Both the position numbers and the translations under genes were made by a program. Shown here in pieces: positions 12,833 through 22,610 of a stretch of 64,000 nt of DNA (its first letter is position 1; each line of letters starts with the position of its first letter). The stretch covers positions 2,356,001 through 2,420,000 of the forward strand of contig NC_063014.1 of the NCBI RefSeq assembly GCF_020509005.1, in the 5' to 3' direction. Below the pieces are notes generated by a model. The model searched no databases. It worked only from the letters and a program-made list of their open reading frames with translations, and was not told where the DNA came from. Origin of the DNA: Fulvia fulva. Lineage: Eukaryota > Ascomycota > Dothideomycetes > Mycosphaerellales > Mycosphaerellaceae.

Positions 12833-13016
12833 TGTAAGGGCGCGCGTACTATAGGGTCCGGGAGAGATAGTTGTTGTTCTACGAAGCTACGAAAGAGGAG
12901 CGCGAGGTGCGGCGAAGTTATAAAGCAAAGCCAAGCCGCGCTAACCCGATGCGGAAGGTCCGCGGCTCAGCCGGGCCGACGTAGCTATAGTGGGGGGTCG
13001 CGGGCTGCCCGTAACA
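12833..13016 (-). repeat. 5' LTR of element C
   Basis: 184 bp. Its outermost end, facing element A, carries the TpG-to-TpA change (GTAACA instead of GTGACA). Confidence 0.95.
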
Positions 13017-13021
13017 AACGC

Positions 13022-15049
13022 GGAGTTCACGAAGCAACTAGTGCTATAGCACTTTGACCTAAGTAAGCCTTACGTTATCGAATACGACGCCTCTAATAGA
13101 TATACCGGTAGCGTTCTTTTATAGATCGGAGAAGACGGACAGCTTTACCTAGTTATATACTACTCGTAGAAGATAGATCTAGCTAAGTATAACTATAAGA
13201 TCTACGACAAGGAGCTTATAGCTATCGTTCGAGCTTTTAAGGAATAGCGGCTAGAGCTAATAGGTAGTAAGACTAGGGTATTATCTAATTACCGCGGTCT
13301 ATAATACTTTATAACTACTAAGTAGCTAAATCGCCAATAAGCACGATAGAGTAAATTCTTGTCTAGGTTCGATTTCTAGATCGAATACCGACTAGGTAAG
13401 CTAGGCGGTAAGCCTAATGCCCTAACACGCCGTACTTAGGATATAGACGCAATAGACGATATTAAGAATAGATAATAAACGGTCTTAAAGGAACGTAACC
13501 TCGCCCCTAAAGTATAGGAGTCTCTTAGAGTATTAGTGATAACAACGTATATAAACGCTCGCGACTAATATCAGCTCGCGCTTACCGTACTTAATACGAA
13601 CGAGGCGTCTATTAAGGAAGAGATCTAGAACGCCTACGATTAGGACGAGCTCGTAGTAGTAATTAAGAAAGGCCTATAAGCTAGCGACAGTCGGCTACCG
13701 TAGAAATTAAACACGTATATTAATCTTAGCGAGTACGAACTAGAGTACGACCTGATTTATATTCAAGGCCGCCTCTACGTGCCTAATAGTAGTAATATCC
13801 GCGAAGAACTTATAGCCGCTTGTTATAATGCCCCTATAGCCGGCTACCCGGGGCGCGAGAAGACATACGAGCTAATAACTCGTACGTACTATTAGCCTAG
13901 TATATAGGCTGACATCGTACGATATGTGAAGAACTGTTATATATATACTAGAACTAAGGCTTTCTATAATACCTACTAGGGTAACCTTAAGCAAATCCTA
14001 ATACCTAACGGTATATTCGAGGAAGTGGCCCTAGACTATATTATAGCACTTCTAGACAGCTTAGCTATAGCCCGGAGGGCGTCAAGTATAACAACATCCT
14101 TACCTTGATATATCGTCTTATAAAGCGCAAGTACCTTATACTAGTCGTCGATATAGAGCCCGAGACAGCTATAGATATAATCATCCGCTACGTTATTAAG
14201 GATTAAGGCCTATTCCGCTCTATCTACTCAGACCGCGGCTCGTAGTAGGTGAGTCGCTTCTAGAAGACGCTTTGCGAACGCCTAGGCATCAAGTATAAGA
14301 TGTCGACGGTATAGTACCCTTAGACCGATAGTTAGTCCGAACGTACGAACTAAGTTATAGAGTAGTACCTACGTATATATATCAATTACGCCTAAGACAA
14401 CTAGTACGACTAGCTACTAATAGCGGAGTTTGCTTTAAATAATATAAAAAGCACTACCGGCGTATTACCGTTCTTCGTAACCTTAGGAAGAAACCTAAGA
14501 ATAGAAGTTCTTAGTAGACCTACCCGTACGGACGTACTACTAGCTACGTAGAAAATTAGCTAGCAAGATATAGACGCTTTCGTAACTTATATAAGCCGTA
14601 TATATACACATTGTATCAACTAGCTTAAGTATATATAAGTATAGCTTAAAGCCGACTATTAGAAACATAGCCGGAGACCTACGCGGTTATATAAGGTAGG
14701 AGACAAGGTTTAGCTCAATTTACGCAATATTCATACTAAACGACTAGCGAAGAAGCTTAATTATAAGAACGTAGGCCCCTTTACGATCATAAAGAAAGTA
14801 GCGACCGATGTCTACAAACTCGACCTGCCTACGAGTATAAGAATATACTACGTGTTCTATACCGACCTACTACGACTATCCGCCGAAGACCCGTTCCCTT
14901 TATAGACGTACGAACCTACGCTTACCGAAGTCGATAGCGAAGTTAAGGAATGGTACGATACCGTAGTAGTAGTAGACAGTCGCTAGACCAGAAAAGTAAA
15001 GAAGAGTATTAGCTATACTGTTAAATAGGTAGATAGGTTATATACTAAA
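13022..15049 (+). pseudogene. Pol of element A, second part: RNase H, integrase, linker
   Basis: Continues the frame interrupted by element C. RNase H lies about 13,060-13,330 (IEYDAS block near 13,080, YDKELIAI near 13,210). The integrase zinc region is near 13,730-13,930 (YELEYDLIYIQGRLYVP) and the catalytic core about 14,030-14,450 (second-Asp SDRGS block near 14,230, partner Glu region near 14,340). A basic linker with LNLRN and KKLNYKNVGPF-like motifs follows. Element B interrupts at 15050 and the chromodomain end resumes at 21187. TAG/TAA codons are scattered throughout. Confidence 0.8.
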
Positions 15050-15487
15050 TGTCATGGTCTCCCCACAGAGTGTACAGAAGGTGGGGACAGAAGAGTCTCA
15101 GAGCGCTCAGAAGTCGTCAAGAAGTGACAGCTTGGTGTGTGAACGCCAAGAATCACATGCCCCGCAACATTCACTACGGGACCCAGCCCTCCAGATTCAC
15201 CCCTCTACCAAACCTTGAAGCACGTGGAAGACTCGGATCGTAGGGCAGGTTGGAATAAGGTTTTGAGCAAAGCTGCTGAGCGCGGCTTCGCACGGGTTAG
15301 CCCTGTTGATGCGGGGACACGCACTCGCGAGGGTCGCGTATAAATATCTGGCCTTCCCCAGGCCTCTCTTGCTTTCTTCGTCTTTTGTTTTGTGTAGCAA
15401 TCATACCATGCCCTTTTGCATCTGCACTTCGCACCTGCATTCTCGCTTTCACCCTTACATCTCACAGGCCAGGCTCTCGCCCTGACA
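15050..15487 (+). repeat. 5' LTR of element B
   Basis: 438 bp, starts TGTCATGG and ends GCCCTGACA. Contains the TATA box at 15339 and supplies the promoter. It lacks 5 bp present in the 3' LTR (after GTGACAG near 15130). Confidence 0.95.
15339..15346 (+). promoter_or_regulatory. LTR promoter TATA box of element B
   Basis: TATAAATA lies inside the 5' LTR, about 190 bp upstream of the Gag ATG. The same motif is at 21033-21040 in the 3' LTR. A pyrimidine-rich stretch (CTTTCTTCGTCTTTTG) 25-40 bp downstream is a plausible start region. Inferred from sequence only. Confidence 0.6.
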
Positions 15488-15529
15488 TCACAAAAGACCA
15501 ACAAACCGTCAACCACTCGAGTCATCCTC

Positions 15530-16690
15530 ATGGGTGACCACGCCACCGATAGAGGTGTCAACCTCGACAACCAAGACACTCCATTCCACTTCAGTGAGTG
15601 GACTGACATCCCCTTCTCGAACGCCGCTGCCTTCGGTGCCTGGGCAAACGCCAACCCCGACACCGCCTACGCTCTCATCAACCGCACCGTCTCCTCTTTC
15701 CGCGAGACCGCCCAGCAGGTCGAGCAAGCAAACAACCAAGCAACATACCTTCAAGGTATTGTGAACACCTTCCAGAACCTCGCCCCGCACGCCGACGACA
15801 ACCGCCGCCAGCACTTCTCCAAGAAGGTCAACGACCCAGACGAGTTCGACGGCAACAAGAGCAAGTTTGAGGCATTTGAGACACAGCTCACCATCAAGCT
15901 GTTGGCTAATGCCGACCACTTTCCGCAAGAGAAGGACAAAGTCACGTACGTCTTCTCCCTCCTTCGGGGAGACGCCGCGGCTCAGGTACAACACTACATC
16001 GACAACGCCACGCAGACTATCGGCTGCCCGGACGTCCTCACCTTGATGCAGGACCTCCGTGCTGCCTTTGGTGATCCAGACCGTAGAGCCACCGCCCAGA
16101 ACGCCATCCACAACCTCCTCCAGAAGAACAAGAGCTTCGCCGAGTACCTCGCGGCCTTCAACCGCGACATCGGGTTCACCGGCTACAACGAAGAGACCAA
16201 GAAGAGCACTCTCCGCCGTGGTTTGTCAGCAGAGCTTCTTCGAGCCCTCGAGGACAAGGACGTTGGTGCTATGAGCTTCCGTGAGCTCGTCGAGACCTGC
16301 CAGCGCCTCGACTCCAACATGAAACACACCGCCTCTCTCCTCGCTTCCCGTTCTCAAGGTCGTCAGCCTCGTGGTCCCGGAAGCCACTTCGCTGCTCCAC
16401 TAGGCGCCGCCGCTCCTACGGCTCTCCCTCCCGTCTCTGTAGGTGACGCTATGGATCTCAGCGCTGGTGCCGCCGTCCCTCGAGTCCAGGGCCTCGTTAA
16501 CGGTAAGCTTACTCCCGAAGAGAAGCTTCGCCGTCGCCAGGCCGGACTCTGCACCTACTGCGGCGGTCCAGGCCACATCGCAGCTAACTGTCCGCAGCTC
16601 GCTGCCCGTAACGCCCGCAACCCGGTTCGCGGCGCTGTCGGCGCTATCGAGCCTGCTACTGCTGCTCCCGCTGAGCAGGAAAAAGCCTAG
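15530..16690 (+). CDS. Gag polyprotein of element B
   Basis: The first ATG after the 5' LTR is at 15530 (MGDHATDRGV), 42 bp inside the element; the frame is open further upstream but without an ATG. The product is about 386 aa. Residues ~95-260 match the retrotransposon Gag core (KVNDPDEFDGNKSKFEAF, LRGDAAAQV, FGDPDRRATAQ, then YLAAFNRDIGFTGYNEETKKSTLRRGLS). A CCHC zinc knuckle follows near the C-terminus (CTYCGGPGHIAANCP). It forms the particle that packages element RNA. The TAG stop is at 16688-16690; pol is in the -1 frame, so Pol probably arises by ribosomal frameshifting. A run of five A lies just before the stop; it is not a canonical slippery heptamer. Confidence 0.93.
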   Translation: MGDHATDRGVNLDNQDTPFHFSEWTDIPFSNAAAFGAWANANPDTAYALINRTVSSFRETAQQVEQANNQATYLQGIVNTFQNLAPHADDNRRQHFSKKVNDPDEFDGNKSKFEAFETQLTIKLLANADHFPQEKDKVTYVFSLLRGDAAAQVQHYIDNATQTIGCPDVLTLMQDLRAAFGDPDRRATAQNAIHNLLQKNKSFAEYLAAFNRDIGFTGYNEETKKSTLRRGLSAELLRALEDKDVGAMSFRELVETCQRLDSNMKHTASLLASRSQGRQPRGPGSHFAAPLGAAAPTALPPVSVGDAMDLSAGAAVPRVQGLVNGKLTPEEKLRRRQAGLCTYCGGPGHIAANCPQLAARNARNPVRGAVGAIEPATAAPAEQEKA

Positions 16691-16737
16691 GTCTTCCTCA
16701 TCGACGCGATGAAGACCAAGAACAACGTTTACCGAAA

Positions 16738-19700
16738 GTGAAGAGAGGAAAGAAGTTGAGGATCAATACAGCACAGCTAGACCTGTACGACGAGACGGGC
16801 AAGGACCACGCTTGCAAACCGTTCGTCACGAATGTAAATATCGGCTCAAAGAAACTCTCTTCTTCCAATCTCACTCTCATGGACACTGGCGCACTAGGCG
16901 AGTCTTTTATGGACTATAAACTCGCGACCTCTCTCAACCTCGAACCCCAGGAACTTAAGTACCCTCGCACCCTTGAACTCTTTGACGGCACGGAGACTAC
17001 CACTGGTAAGATTACTCATGTTGTACACACGTCAATCACCCTCGGAGGCAAGCGTATGTCGATCACCAGCTTCCTTACGTCCCTACCGCATCAGAAGTTT
17101 ATCCTCGGCCTCCCCTGGTTCAGACGACACCGACCTATCATCGACTGGACTTCCCTTACTGTCAGCTTCCCTCCAGAAGTTCCTCCGGCACCTCCGCCTT
17201 CTCCGCCGCCTCAGCGCGGTCCTGAGTATACCAAGATCTTCCAGGTGAACGCCGCTGCCTTCACCACTGCTGCTAAGCAGCCCAAAGCTCAAGTCTTCGC
17301 CGCCTCTCTCCGCGATATCGACATCGCCCTCGAGAAGCTCGACAAGAAGCGTACACCTACCGACCCTGCTACGAAGGTCCCTCCTTGGGCACACCACATC
17401 CTCCACGTATTCGATGCTAAAGCCGCAGACGAGCTGCCTCCTCATCGCCCTCACGACCACAAGATTGAGCTAGAAGAAGGTGCAGAGACACCGTTCGGAC
17501 CGTTATATTCCATGTCCCGAGAAGAGCTTATCGTCCTCAAGAGATACCTCGAAGAGAACCTAAAGAAGGGGTTCATTCGAGCGAGCCGTTCCAGCGCTGG
17601 CAGTCCCGTCATGTTCGTCAAGAAGCCCGGCGGTGGTCTACGCTTCTGCGTAGACTACCGAGGCTTGAACGCTGTTACAAAGAAGAACCGCTACCCAATA
17701 CCGTTGATTCAGGAGACGCTCGAGCGCCTCTCTAAGGCCAAGTACTTCACCAAGCTCGATGTCATCGCTGCGTTCAACAAGTTACGAATGGCAGAAGGAC
17801 ACGAGTATCTCACAGCCTTCCGTACTCGCTACGGGCTGTTCGAGTCGCTCGTTATGCCCTTCGGCGTTTGTAACGGGCCTAGTACCTTCCAGAACTTCAT
17901 TAACGACATCCTTCAGGAGTTCCTCGATCAGTTCTGCACTGCCTACATCGACGACATCCTAGTCTACAGCGAGACCAAGGAGGAGCACCGCGAGCACGTC
18001 TGTAAGGTCCTTCAGAAGCTCGCAGACGCCGGCTTGCAGCTCGATATCGACAAGTGCGAGTTTGAGAAGACCGAAGTCAAGTTCCTTGGTTTGATCATTA
18101 CCGCAGACGGCATCAAGATGGACCAAGAGAAGATCGACGCTATCGTCGAATGGGATGCTCCTACGAACGTCAAAGAGGTCCAGGGTTTCCTAGGCTTTGC
18201 CAACTTCTACCGCCGCTTCATCCACGCATTTTCGGGCGTGGTACGCCCTTTGACGAAGCTCACGCGCAAGGGTGAGAAGTTCGCCTGGACCGACGAATGC
18301 CAGGAGGCTTTTGACTTGCTCAAAGCGAAGTTTGTTGAGAACCCGCTTCTACAGCACTTCGATTTCGAACTGGAGACCCGTGTAGAGACCGACGCATCCG
18401 ACGGCGTGGTGGGCGGTGTCCTGCTACAACGCCGCTCGCCTGAATCCCCCTGGTTACCTGTCGCCTTCCTCTCCAAGAAGTTGACCGCCACGGAGTGTAA
18501 CTACGAGATCTACGACAAGGAGCTTCTCGCCATCGTCAAAGCTTTCGAAGAGTGGCGCCCCGAGCTCGAAGGCTCTGCTATGCCCGTCCAAGTAAGCTCC
18601 GACCATAAGAACCTCGTCTACTTTATGAAGAGCAAGCTGCTCAATCGTCGCCAGGCCCGCTGGAGCGAGTTCCTCTCCCGGTTCAACTTCGTGATCTCGT
18701 ACACGCCCGGCAAGGCCAACTCGATGGCCGACGCCCTTACCCGCCGCCCTGGAGACTCTCCAGTTGATCGAAGAGGGGGCCGGCAAATCGCAGGGCAACA
18801 AGTCATCAAAGAGCACAACCTCTCTTCCGAGCTTCGAGAGTACCTATCGAACGGCCAGCCTACGCTCGCCGCTTCCTTTGCTACTCTCGTGCTCGCTCCT
18901 GCCTACCTTGACGAGAGTGACGATGAATCCGAGCCTGAAGAATACGCCTCGGACGCTGAGGACTTGAACGACGATGAAGAGGGCTCAGTAACGACCGACG
19001 GCTCATCCGAATCAGACTTTGAGGGGTTTGATAATGAGGAGCAGCCCGAAGGCATCATGGCACGAGTACGAACAGCGTACGATGCCGACATAGACGCCCA
19101 AGAGTTAGTTCAGGCCCTTAGATCTGGCGCGAGGACATTCCCGGGCTTCTCGCTGTCCGAGTGCGAGCTCCAGGAAGGTGTCGTCTACTTCCGTAAGAAG
19201 CTTTACGTACCGCAGCCCGAAGGCTCTAATATCCGAGCTGAGATTCTTCAAATCATCCACGACTCCGCCTCTGGGGGTCACCCAGGCGTAGCCAAGACCC
19301 ACAAGCTCCTCGCTAGGTATTACTGGTGGCCGCATTCCTGGAAGGACGTCCGCCGCTACGTGCTGAACTGCGCTACTTGCCGAAGAGCCAAAGCTAACCG
19401 CCACCGTCCCCACGGTCTCTTGCACCCTCTCCCGGCTCCTGATCGTCCGTGGAAGCACATCACTATGGACTTTATCACCGATCTTCCTCACGGCAAGACC
19501 TTCAGCGGCGTGAAAGCAAAGGCCCTTCTAGTGATCGTGGACCGTCACTCCAAGGACCGGTACATGATCCCGTGCTGGAGCATGACCGCAAAGGAGACTG
19601 CTCGCTTGTTCTACGAATTCGTCTGGCGCTTTCAAGGCCTCCCGGATAGCATCACCTCTGACAGAGGCACCCAGTTCATCTCGCACTTCTGGAAGCGTCT

Positions 19701-20937
19701 GTGTGCTATCCTAGGCATCAAGCATAACCTCTCGACCAGTTTTCAGCCACAGACCGACGGCCAGACCGAAATTACGAACGCTATCCTCGAGCAGGTCCTT
19801 CGTTGCTTCGTCGACTACCACCAGAAGGATTGGCCTCAGCATATCCCTGCGGTAGAGTTCGCTACTCGTAACTGGGACTCGGAGACTACTGGCTACTCTC
19901 CCTTCTATACTACGAGAGGTTACCACCCTCGTACAGGCATGGAACCAGAAGAACCTCTCCCGCCTACCGAAGACGCAAACGAGCAAGCAGCAGACGAGTT
20001 CGCTACTATGCTCTCACAGATCCATGAAGAAGTTCACGACGAGATGGTGTACGCACAAGCAATCTACGAGGATCAAGCCAATCGTCGTCGCCAGCCAGCT
20101 CCCGACTACCAAGTAGGCGGTATGGTCTACCTCAACTCCAAGAACATCAAGACAGACCGCCCCTCCAAGAAGCTGAACTGGAAGAACCTAGGTCCTTTTG
20201 AGATCACCGAGGGTATCAGTTCACACGCCTACCGTCTAGCTCTTCCTGCGAACATAAAGATCCACGACGTCTTCCATCCCGTACGCCTTCGGCCGTCGGC
20301 TGAGGACCCATTCCCGAACCAAAACCAAGACATGCCAGGTCCTCCCGATGAAGTAGAAGTCGACGAGCCTGTTAACCTACCTTCTGACGACTATGCCGTC
20401 CGCAAGATCCGGGGAATCCGCGTAGAGCCCAACGACGTTGAAGGACTACCGCCGATCAAGTATGAAGTCGAATGGCAAGGTTGCCCTGAGTGGGATACCT
20501 CATGGGAACCTATCCAACATATCATCTTCAATCGTCAAGCAATCGAAGAATACCACGCCCGCGCAGACGGCCCAGAAGTCAACATCGGCAGGCTCTTCGA
20601 ATCTGAGCTTTTCGACGGGGCTTACCAATGGTGTATCGACCATGACATCAGGCCTAGGCCTGGTACTGAAGCTGAACATCCTCGATATGTGGAACTACTA
20701 CGGCTTCGTAGGAACTCAGCTTTGTTCGGGGGGGCTACTGTCATGGTCTCCCCACAGAGTGTACAGAAGGTGGGGACAGAAGAGTCTCAGAGCGCTCAGA
20801 AGTCGTCAAGAAGTGACAGTCCAGGTTGGTGTGTGAACGCCAAGAATCACATGCCCCGCAACATTCACTACGGGACCCAGCCCTCCAGATTCACCCCTCT
20901 ACCAAACCTTGAAGCACGTGGAAGACTCGGATCGTAG
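16738..20937 (+). CDS. Pol polyprotein of element B (protease-RT-RNase H-integrase-chromodomain)
   Basis: A 1399-codon open frame, -1 relative to gag and open upstream into gag. The first listed codon is GTG and is only a marker, since translation probably comes from a Gag-Pol shift. Numbering from it: protease DTG at 49-51; RT with FCVDYRGLN and YIDD at 403-406; RNase H first Asp at 552 (TDASDG); integrase zinc ligands including H841, C878 and C881; catalytic D911, D975 and E1011 (35 residues between the last two, as in the family); chromodomain from about 1219 (YAVRKIRG) to 1275 (EYHARADG). All catalytic residues seen are intact. The frame runs 66 codons into the 3' LTR before TAG at 20935-20937, so its tail is LTR-encoded. 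Confidence 0.95.
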   Translation: MKRGKKLRINTAQLDLYDETGKDHACKPFVTNVNIGSKKLSSSNLTLMDTGALGESFMDYKLATSLNLEPQELKYPRTLELFDGTETTTGKITHVVHTSITLGGKRMSITSFLTSLPHQKFILGLPWFRRHRPIIDWTSLTVSFPPEVPPAPPPSPPPQRGPEYTKIFQVNAAAFTTAAKQPKAQVFAASLRDIDIALEKLDKKRTPTDPATKVPPWAHHILHVFDAKAADELPPHRPHDHKIELEEGAETPFGPLYSMSREELIVLKRYLEENLKKGFIRASRSSAGSPVMFVKKPGGGLRFCVDYRGLNAVTKKNRYPIPLIQETLERLSKAKYFTKLDVIAAFNKLRMAEGHEYLTAFRTRYGLFESLVMPFGVCNGPSTFQNFINDILQEFLDQFCTAYIDDILVYSETKEEHREHVCKVLQKLADAGLQLDIDKCEFEKTEVKFLGLIITADGIKMDQEKIDAIVEWDAPTNVKEVQGFLGFANFYRRFIHAFSGVVRPLTKLTRKGEKFAWTDECQEAFDLLKAKFVENPLLQHFDFELETRVETDASDGVVGGVLLQRRSPESPWLPVAFLSKKLTATECNYEIYDKELLAIVKAFEEWRPELEGSAMPVQVSSDHKNLVYFMKSKLLNRRQARWSEFLSRFNFVISYTPGKANSMADALTRRPGDSPVDRRGGRQIAGQQVIKEHNLSSELREYLSNGQPTLAASFATLVLAPAYLDESDDESEPEEYASDAEDLNDDEEGSVTTDGSSESDFEGFDNEEQPEGIMARVRTAYDADIDAQELVQALRSGARTFPGFSLSECELQEGVVYFRKKLYVPQPEGSNIRAEILQIIHDSASGGHPGVAKTHKLLARYYWWPHSWKDVRRYVLNCATCRRAKANRHRPHGLLHPLPAPDRPWKHITMDFITDLPHGKTFSGVKAKALLVIVDRHSKDRYMIPCWSMTAKETARLFYEFVWRFQGLPDSITSDRGTQFISHFWKRLCAILGIKHNLSTSFQPQTDGQTEITNAILEQVLRCFVDYHQKDWPQHIPAVEFATRNWDSETTGYSPFYTTRGYHPRTGMEPEEPLPPTEDANEQAADEFATMLSQIHEEVHDEMVYAQAIYEDQANRRRQPAPDYQVGGMVYLNSKNIKTDRPSKKLNWKNLGPFEITEGISSHAYRLALPANIKIHDVFHPVRLRPSAEDPFPNQNQDMPGPPDEVEVDEPVNLPSDDYAVRKIRGIRVEPNDVEGLPPIKYEVEWQGCPEWDTSWEPIQHIIFNRQAIEEYHARADGPEVNIGRLFESELFDGAYQWCIDHDIRPRPGTEAEHPRYVELLRLRRNSALFGGATVMVSPQSVQKVGTEESQSAQKSSRSDSPGWCVNAKNHMPRNIHYGTQPSRFTPLPNLEARGRLGS

Positions 20938-21181
20938 GGCAGGTTGGAATAAGGTTTTGAGCAAAGCTGCTGAGCGCGGCTTCGCACGGGTTAGCCCTGT
21001 TGATGCGGGGACACGCACTCGCGAGGGTCGCGTATAAATATCTGGCCTTCCCCAGGCCTCTCTTGCTTTCTTCGTCTTTTGTTTTGTGTAGCAATCATAC
21101 CATGCCCTTTTGCATCTGCACTTCGCACCTGCATTCTCGCTTTCACCCTTATATCTCATAGGCCAGGCTCTCGCCCTAATA
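20739..21181 (+). repeat. 3' LTR of element B
   Basis: 443 bp. Matches the 5' LTR apart from 5 extra bases and four changes in its last 35 bp (TTACAT to TTATAT, TCACAG to TCATAG, CTGACA to CTAATA), each a CpA or TpG to TpA change. The first 200 bp also encode the end of Pol. Confidence 0.95.
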
Positions 21182-21186
21182 CTAAA

Positions 21187-21626
21187 GAACCTTATATCAA
21201 CTTGAAAGGCACTATAGACGAACTTGTAGCAGACTACTATTATAAGAACCCTCGCGCTCTAGGACCTCTACGCGGATAGTAAGCACTAGAGCCTAATACA
21301 ACCGAGCTAATAGACTCGGCGGACAGTACTAGCGATACTAATAACGACGCGACCGTTACCGCCGACGCTAAGCACTAGTCACGATATAACCTAAGGCGTG
21401 CTAAGGCATAATAAACAGTCACTTTGTTTCTACGATCTACGCCTAGGACTTACTACCGCTAGTAACGTCGCTTTACTCGTAGCTTAGGCTCGTCTATAGT
21501 CGTATCTTTATATATACCGGAGTTTTAGATTATAGAGTTAGATAGATATACCCTTTAGAGCGTTACTTATTTTGAATTAATAGATACCGCCTCGTAGGCG
21601 CTTAAGGCGATTTAAGAAGGGGGTGG
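21187..21626 (+). pseudogene. End of element A pol (chromodomain tail) and 3' internal region
   Basis: Directly after the element B TSD the A frame resumes with KEPYINLKGTIDELVADYYY, the C-terminal helix region of a chromodomain, ending at a TAG near 21279. About 345 bp of non-coding sequence follow up to the polypurine tract and 3' LTR. The A' counterpart is at about 47174-47614. Confidence 0.75.
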
Positions 21627-21822
21627 TGTTACGGTACAGCCCTACGGCCTACGGCCTTCGGGTCACGTGACTTTGTGAATATGACGTAACGCCTCGGCTC
21701 GGCGAACGTCGCGCTTATCTTCGATACGCGCCTTAGCTAGAACTTCTCTTCTCCGTAGAACTTATTCGATTACTTAGCTACGACACTCTTTTACCTACTA
21801 AGAGTAGCCTAGACCCGTATTA
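21627..21822 (+). repeat. 3' LTR of element A
   Basis: 196 bp, starts TGTTACGG and ends CCCGTATTA, preceded by the polypurine tract at about 21614-21623. Confidence 0.92.
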
Positions 21823-21827
21823 GTAGG

Positions 21828-22136
21828 TAGCCTCTAGTAAGAGGTTGTTATAAATAGTACGATTTTAAGAGCGGGTAGAAGTTTAGAACGATATAGCTTC
21901 TTTAGATAAGTCTTATAGCGTTCGAAAGCGCTAATACTACTTATTAATTCTACGTTCGCTACTATATATATATAGTATTATAGTATTACGATACGATAGG
22001 ATCAAAATATTGAAGCTACTATATTACTCTAAGGTAGAGAAAGTCGCAATTCTAGGCTTTAGAAACCCCTAGGATTTTACCTCTAAGGTATCTACTTAAT
22101 CTACCTTCTAAACGCCTATCTCTTAACCGGCGGCTA
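21828..22136. other. Unassigned AT-rich spacer
   Basis: About 310 bp between element A and the MITE. It includes an (AT)n run near 21965-21980. No open frame or repeat ends were found. Confidence 0.6.
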
Positions 22137-22138
22137 TA

Positions 22139-22610
22139 GAACGCTAGTATAAACACCTAGTGCACTCGGCTTTCCCGGTCCGCTGAATCGCGAGTTTTCT
22201 AAAAAAAAAATCAGAAAATAAGATATAACTTCGTAGTATAGCTAGATACGAGAATATAAATTTCTAGAAATATAGAACTAATATAGATCTATCGATAATT
22301 TGAGTTTCGTGATATTAAATACACTATAGTAGGAGTTATAGCTATATATACAAAAGTTTGTCGTAAATTATTGACGTCGATAAGCGCTAAGACTTTGCTA
22401 TTTTTTACTCTTAGGAAAATAGACTCTTAGTATAACTATAGCATTTTAAGGCACGTATTTCGATAACGTATAAGTAGGCGAGCATTTTAGTATATATATT
22501 ACTATATATAAGCGCTTCGTTATTGCCTAATATACTGTTTTGTTTAAAACGTCGCGGTTTAACGCGACGATCGAGGAAGCCGAGTGCACTAGGTGTTTAT
22601 GCTAGCGTTC
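22139..22610. mobile_element. 472-bp MITE with 35-bp terminal inverted repeats and TA target site
   Basis: The left end (22139-22173) and the reverse complement of the right end (22576-22610) share GAACGCTAG.ATAAACACC and continue to CGGCTT, differing at one RIP-type position (T/C). TA flanks both ends (22137-22138 and 22611-22612), as for Tc1/mariner-type insertion. The interior is AT-rich, contains a run of ten A, and has no reading frame, so it is non-autonomous. No autonomous partner with these ends is in the window. Confidence 0.88.

Larger units (their letters stand above)
7031..13016 (-). mobile_element. Ty3/gypsy element C, nested in A, internally deleted
   Basis: Bounded by two 184-bp LTRs (7031-7214 and 12833-13016). 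Target-site copies are AAGGC (7026-7030) and AACGC (13017-13021), one mismatch. The empty site is visible in A' at 55470-55474. Reading right to left: 5' LTR, Gag with ATG at 12635, a Cys-rich stretch near 10,750, pre-RT region, reverse transcriptase, a truncated integrase, chromodomain region, 3' LTR. RIP-type stops are present but milder than in A. RNase H and the integrase zinc domain are missing (junction near 8862), so it could not move by itself. Confidence 0.92.
15050..21181 (+). mobile_element. Ty3/gypsy element B, near-intact chromodomain retrotransposon nested in A
   Basis: 6132 bp with LTRs of 438 bp (15050-15487) and 443 bp (20739-21181) and a perfect 5-bp TSD CTAAA (15045-15049 and 21182-21186). 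The uninterrupted target is present in A' at 47615-47619. Gag and Pol are both open, and base composition is normal (CpA and TpG present), in sharp contrast to the flanks. A G-rich polypurine tract (about 20728-20734) precedes the 3' LTR. The LTRs differ only by a 5-bp indel near 20820 and four RIP-type changes in the last 35 bp. This is a recent insertion that apparently arrived after A had been mutated. Confidence 0.96.
2543..21822 (+). mobile_element. Ty3/gypsy element A (chromovirus-like), full length, RIP-killed, with two nested elements
   Basis: Two 196-bp LTRs (2543-2738 and 21627-21822) bound Gag, protease, reverse transcriptase, RNase H, integrase and chromodomain remnants in that order. 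Elements C (7031-13016) and B (15050-21181) sit inside it. Removing them and one TSD copy each leaves 7152 bp, against 7154 bp for the other copy A' (46978-59963). Flanks are GTAGT on the left and GTAGG on the right, a 5-bp TSD with one mismatch. The polypurine tract just before the 3' LTR reads AAGAAGGGGG. CpA and TpG are almost absent and stops are nearly all TAG/TAA, so the element is dead. Confidence 0.92.

Noticed and set aside
18454..18816. Several minus-strand frames of 90-130 codons within element B pol
   Set aside because: Antisense shadows of a GC-rich coding region; the plus strand encodes RNase H and its linker.
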